The translations under genes were made by a program, and so were the position numbers. The notes beneath the pieces are model-generated. The model ran no database searches. It was given only the letters and a program-made list of their open reading frames with translations, and had not been told where the DNA came from. A stretch of DNA of 7,163 nt from Candidatus Methanophagales archaeon (lineage in GTDB: Archaea; Halobacteriota; Syntropharchaeia; Alkanophagales; Methanospirareceae): the NCBI GenBank assembly GCA_021159475.1, contig JAGGRS010000049.1:1-7163 (forward strand). Direction: 5' to 3'. This document shows positions 6,206 through 7,163 of the stretch, piece by piece; position 1 is the stretch's first letter, and the number at the start of each line of letters is the position of its first letter.

Positions 6206-6232
6206 CAAATGCATATCCAGAATTTGCATTTG
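6206..6232. repeat. Inverted repeat upstream of the cdhC promoter, candidate operator
   Basis: CAAATGCA at 6206-6213 and TGCATTTG at 6225-6232 form a perfect 8-base inverted repeat with an 11-base spacer. The arm centres are 19 bases apart, close to two helical turns, as expected for a dimeric DNA-binding protein. It lies about 17 bases upstream of the cdhC TATA box, inside the argF-cdhC gap. No oligo-T follows it in the argF reading direction, so a terminator is less likely. Confidence 0.4.
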
Positions 6233-6249
6233 TCAATATCTTAGCACTG

Positions 6250-7158
6250 CTATTTTAACAACTTCAGCAACAGTGCCTTCTGTGCGTGAAGCCGGTTCTC
6301 CGCCTGCTCCAGTATCACCGCTTCCTCGCTGTTCAGCACCGCCTCCGTCAGCTCTTCACCCACGTGCACCGGCATACAGTGCATCACAATTACATCCTCT
6401 TTCGCCATAGCCACAACACCCTCATTCACCTGATAATCCCTGAGTGCTTCCTCCCTGCGCGCTCTATCCGCCTCGTCGCCCATTGAGACCCACACGTCTG
6501 TATATATCACATCAGCATCAGTTACAGCCTCTTTCACATCTTCACTTATGTGTATCACAGCGCCCATCGCCTCCGCCATCCTTATCACCTGCTCCGCTGG
6601 CTCGAAGCCCTCTGGGCATGCTATACTGAGCTCCATACCCATCAGTGCACATCCCCCTATCAGTGAGTTACACACATTATTGCCATCACCAACCCATGCG
6701 ACTTTGATACCGCTCAGCTTCTTCTTATACTCCCTTATCGTCATCAGGTCCGCCAATGTCTGACATGGATGCTCCAGGTCGCTTAACCCATTAATCACGG
6801 GAATAGAAGCGTATCTCGCAAATTCCTCTATTGTGCTGTGTGCATATGCCCTTATCATAACGGCGTCAAGATATGATGATAAGACCTCCGCCGTCTCCTT
6901 TATCCTCTCCCCTCTGCCCAGTTGCAGCTCGTTCCAGTTCAAGCTTATCGCATCGCCACCGAGTTCAAGCATTGCCACCTCAAAAGAGATGCGAGTGCGT
7001 GTGGACGGCTTCTCGAAGATCAATGCCAGTATTCGCCCTTCTAAATCGTCCCGCCTCCTTGAGCCACCTCTTCGCTCCTCTTTCAATACAGCCGCGCTCT
7101 CCAGTATCGCTTCAATATCCGCTCGTGTGAGGTCAAATATCGAGATTAGCCCGTTCAT
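6250..7158 (-). CDS. argF: Ornithine carbamoyltransferase
   Basis: This cytoplasmic enzyme joins carbamoyl phosphate and ornithine to give citrulline in arginine synthesis. The 302-residue product is of normal family length. The carbamoyl-phosphate-binding loop is FEKPSTRTR at 48-56, HPCQTLADL lies at 130-138, and the ornithine-binding domain follows with VAWVGDGNNVCNSL at about 153-166, the ornithine motif DVWVSMGDE at 221-229, HCMPVHVGEE at 260-269 and the ENRLHAQKA end with R289. DVWVSMGDE and the HCMP cysteine identify it as an ornithine rather than an aspartate carbamoyltransferase. The ATG at 7158 fits the usual family N-terminus, but only five bases are visible upstream, so its ribosome site, promoter and upstream neighbour are unknown. 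No clear terminator follows. cdhC, on the same strand, starts 99 bases downstream from its own promoter. Confidence 0.96.
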   Translation of the reverse strand: MNGLISIFDLTRADIEAILESAAVLKEERRGGSRRRDDLEGRILALIFEKPSTRTRISFEVAMLELGGDAISLNWNELQLGRGERIKETAEVLSSYLDAVMIRAYAHSTIEEFARYASIPVINGLSDLEHPCQTLADLMTIREYKKKLSGIKVAWVGDGNNVCNSLIGGCALMGMELSIACPEGFEPAEQVIRMAEAMGAVIHISEDVKEAVTDADVIYTDVWVSMGDEADRARREEALRDYQVNEGVVAMAKEDVIVMHCMPVHVGEELTEAVLNSEEAVILEQAENRLHAQKALLLKLLK

Positions 7159-7163
7159 ATTTG

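Noticed and set aside
6242..6252. Small palindrome TAGCACTGCTA at the argF stop, considered as a terminator
   Set aside because: The arms are only 5 bases with a 1-base loop, it overlaps the stop codon, and no oligo-T follows in the argF direction.

Overview
This window is archaeal, and the gene set points to a methanogen-type or related anaerobic euryarchaeon. It carries archaeal RNA polymerase small subunits (Rpo7, Rpo10, Rpo6), archaeal/eukaryotic-type ribosomal protein eL18 beside uL13 and uS9, TATA-box promoters, and the archaeal form of acetyl-CoA synthase (CdhC). Carbonyl-branch C1 metabolism, heavy use of ATA and AGG/AGA codons and moderate GC suggest the Methanosarcinales/ANME-1/Syntrophoarchaeum area. 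That placement is inference and cannot be fixed from this sequence alone.

Layout. Positions 1-2809, minus strand: ppsA (PEP synthase) is followed after 6 bases by rpo7, which runs off the left edge. Positions 2810-2904: an AT-rich divergent promoter region. Positions 2905-4662, plus strand: a compact information-processing operon, rpl18e - rpl13 - rps9 - rpoN - tRNA-Pro(CGG) - rpoK. The tRNA begins 6 bases after the rpoN stop. RpoK is a 59-residue gene with a TTG start. Positions 4672-6150, minus strand: cdhC, converging on rpoK with a 9-base gap. Positions 6151-6249: the cdhC promoter region, with a TATA box and two dyad-symmetric elements. Positions 6250-7158, minus strand: argF (ornithine carbamoyltransferase), complete, with its start 5 bases from the right edge. 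There is no gene-free stretch above 100 bases. I saw no mobile element, CRISPR array or pseudogene.

How the genes relate. The plus-strand operon supplies ribosomal proteins, two RNA polymerase subunits and a tRNA. The divergent ppsA-rpo7 unit supplies a third polymerase subunit, so three polymerase subunits in this window are probably expressed from one shared intergenic region. CdhC makes or cleaves acetyl-CoA. PpsA makes PEP from pyruvate, which in autotrophic archaea is made from acetyl-CoA by pyruvate:ferredoxin oxidoreductase (not in this window). The two are therefore steps of the same carbon-assimilation route, although in separate transcription units. ArgF belongs to arginine synthesis.

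I found no clear undescribed system. Most of the window is core housekeeping DNA. The most interesting points are the symmetric elements upstream of the solitary cdhC, the separation of cdhC from other cdh genes, and the ppsA-rpo7 pairing.
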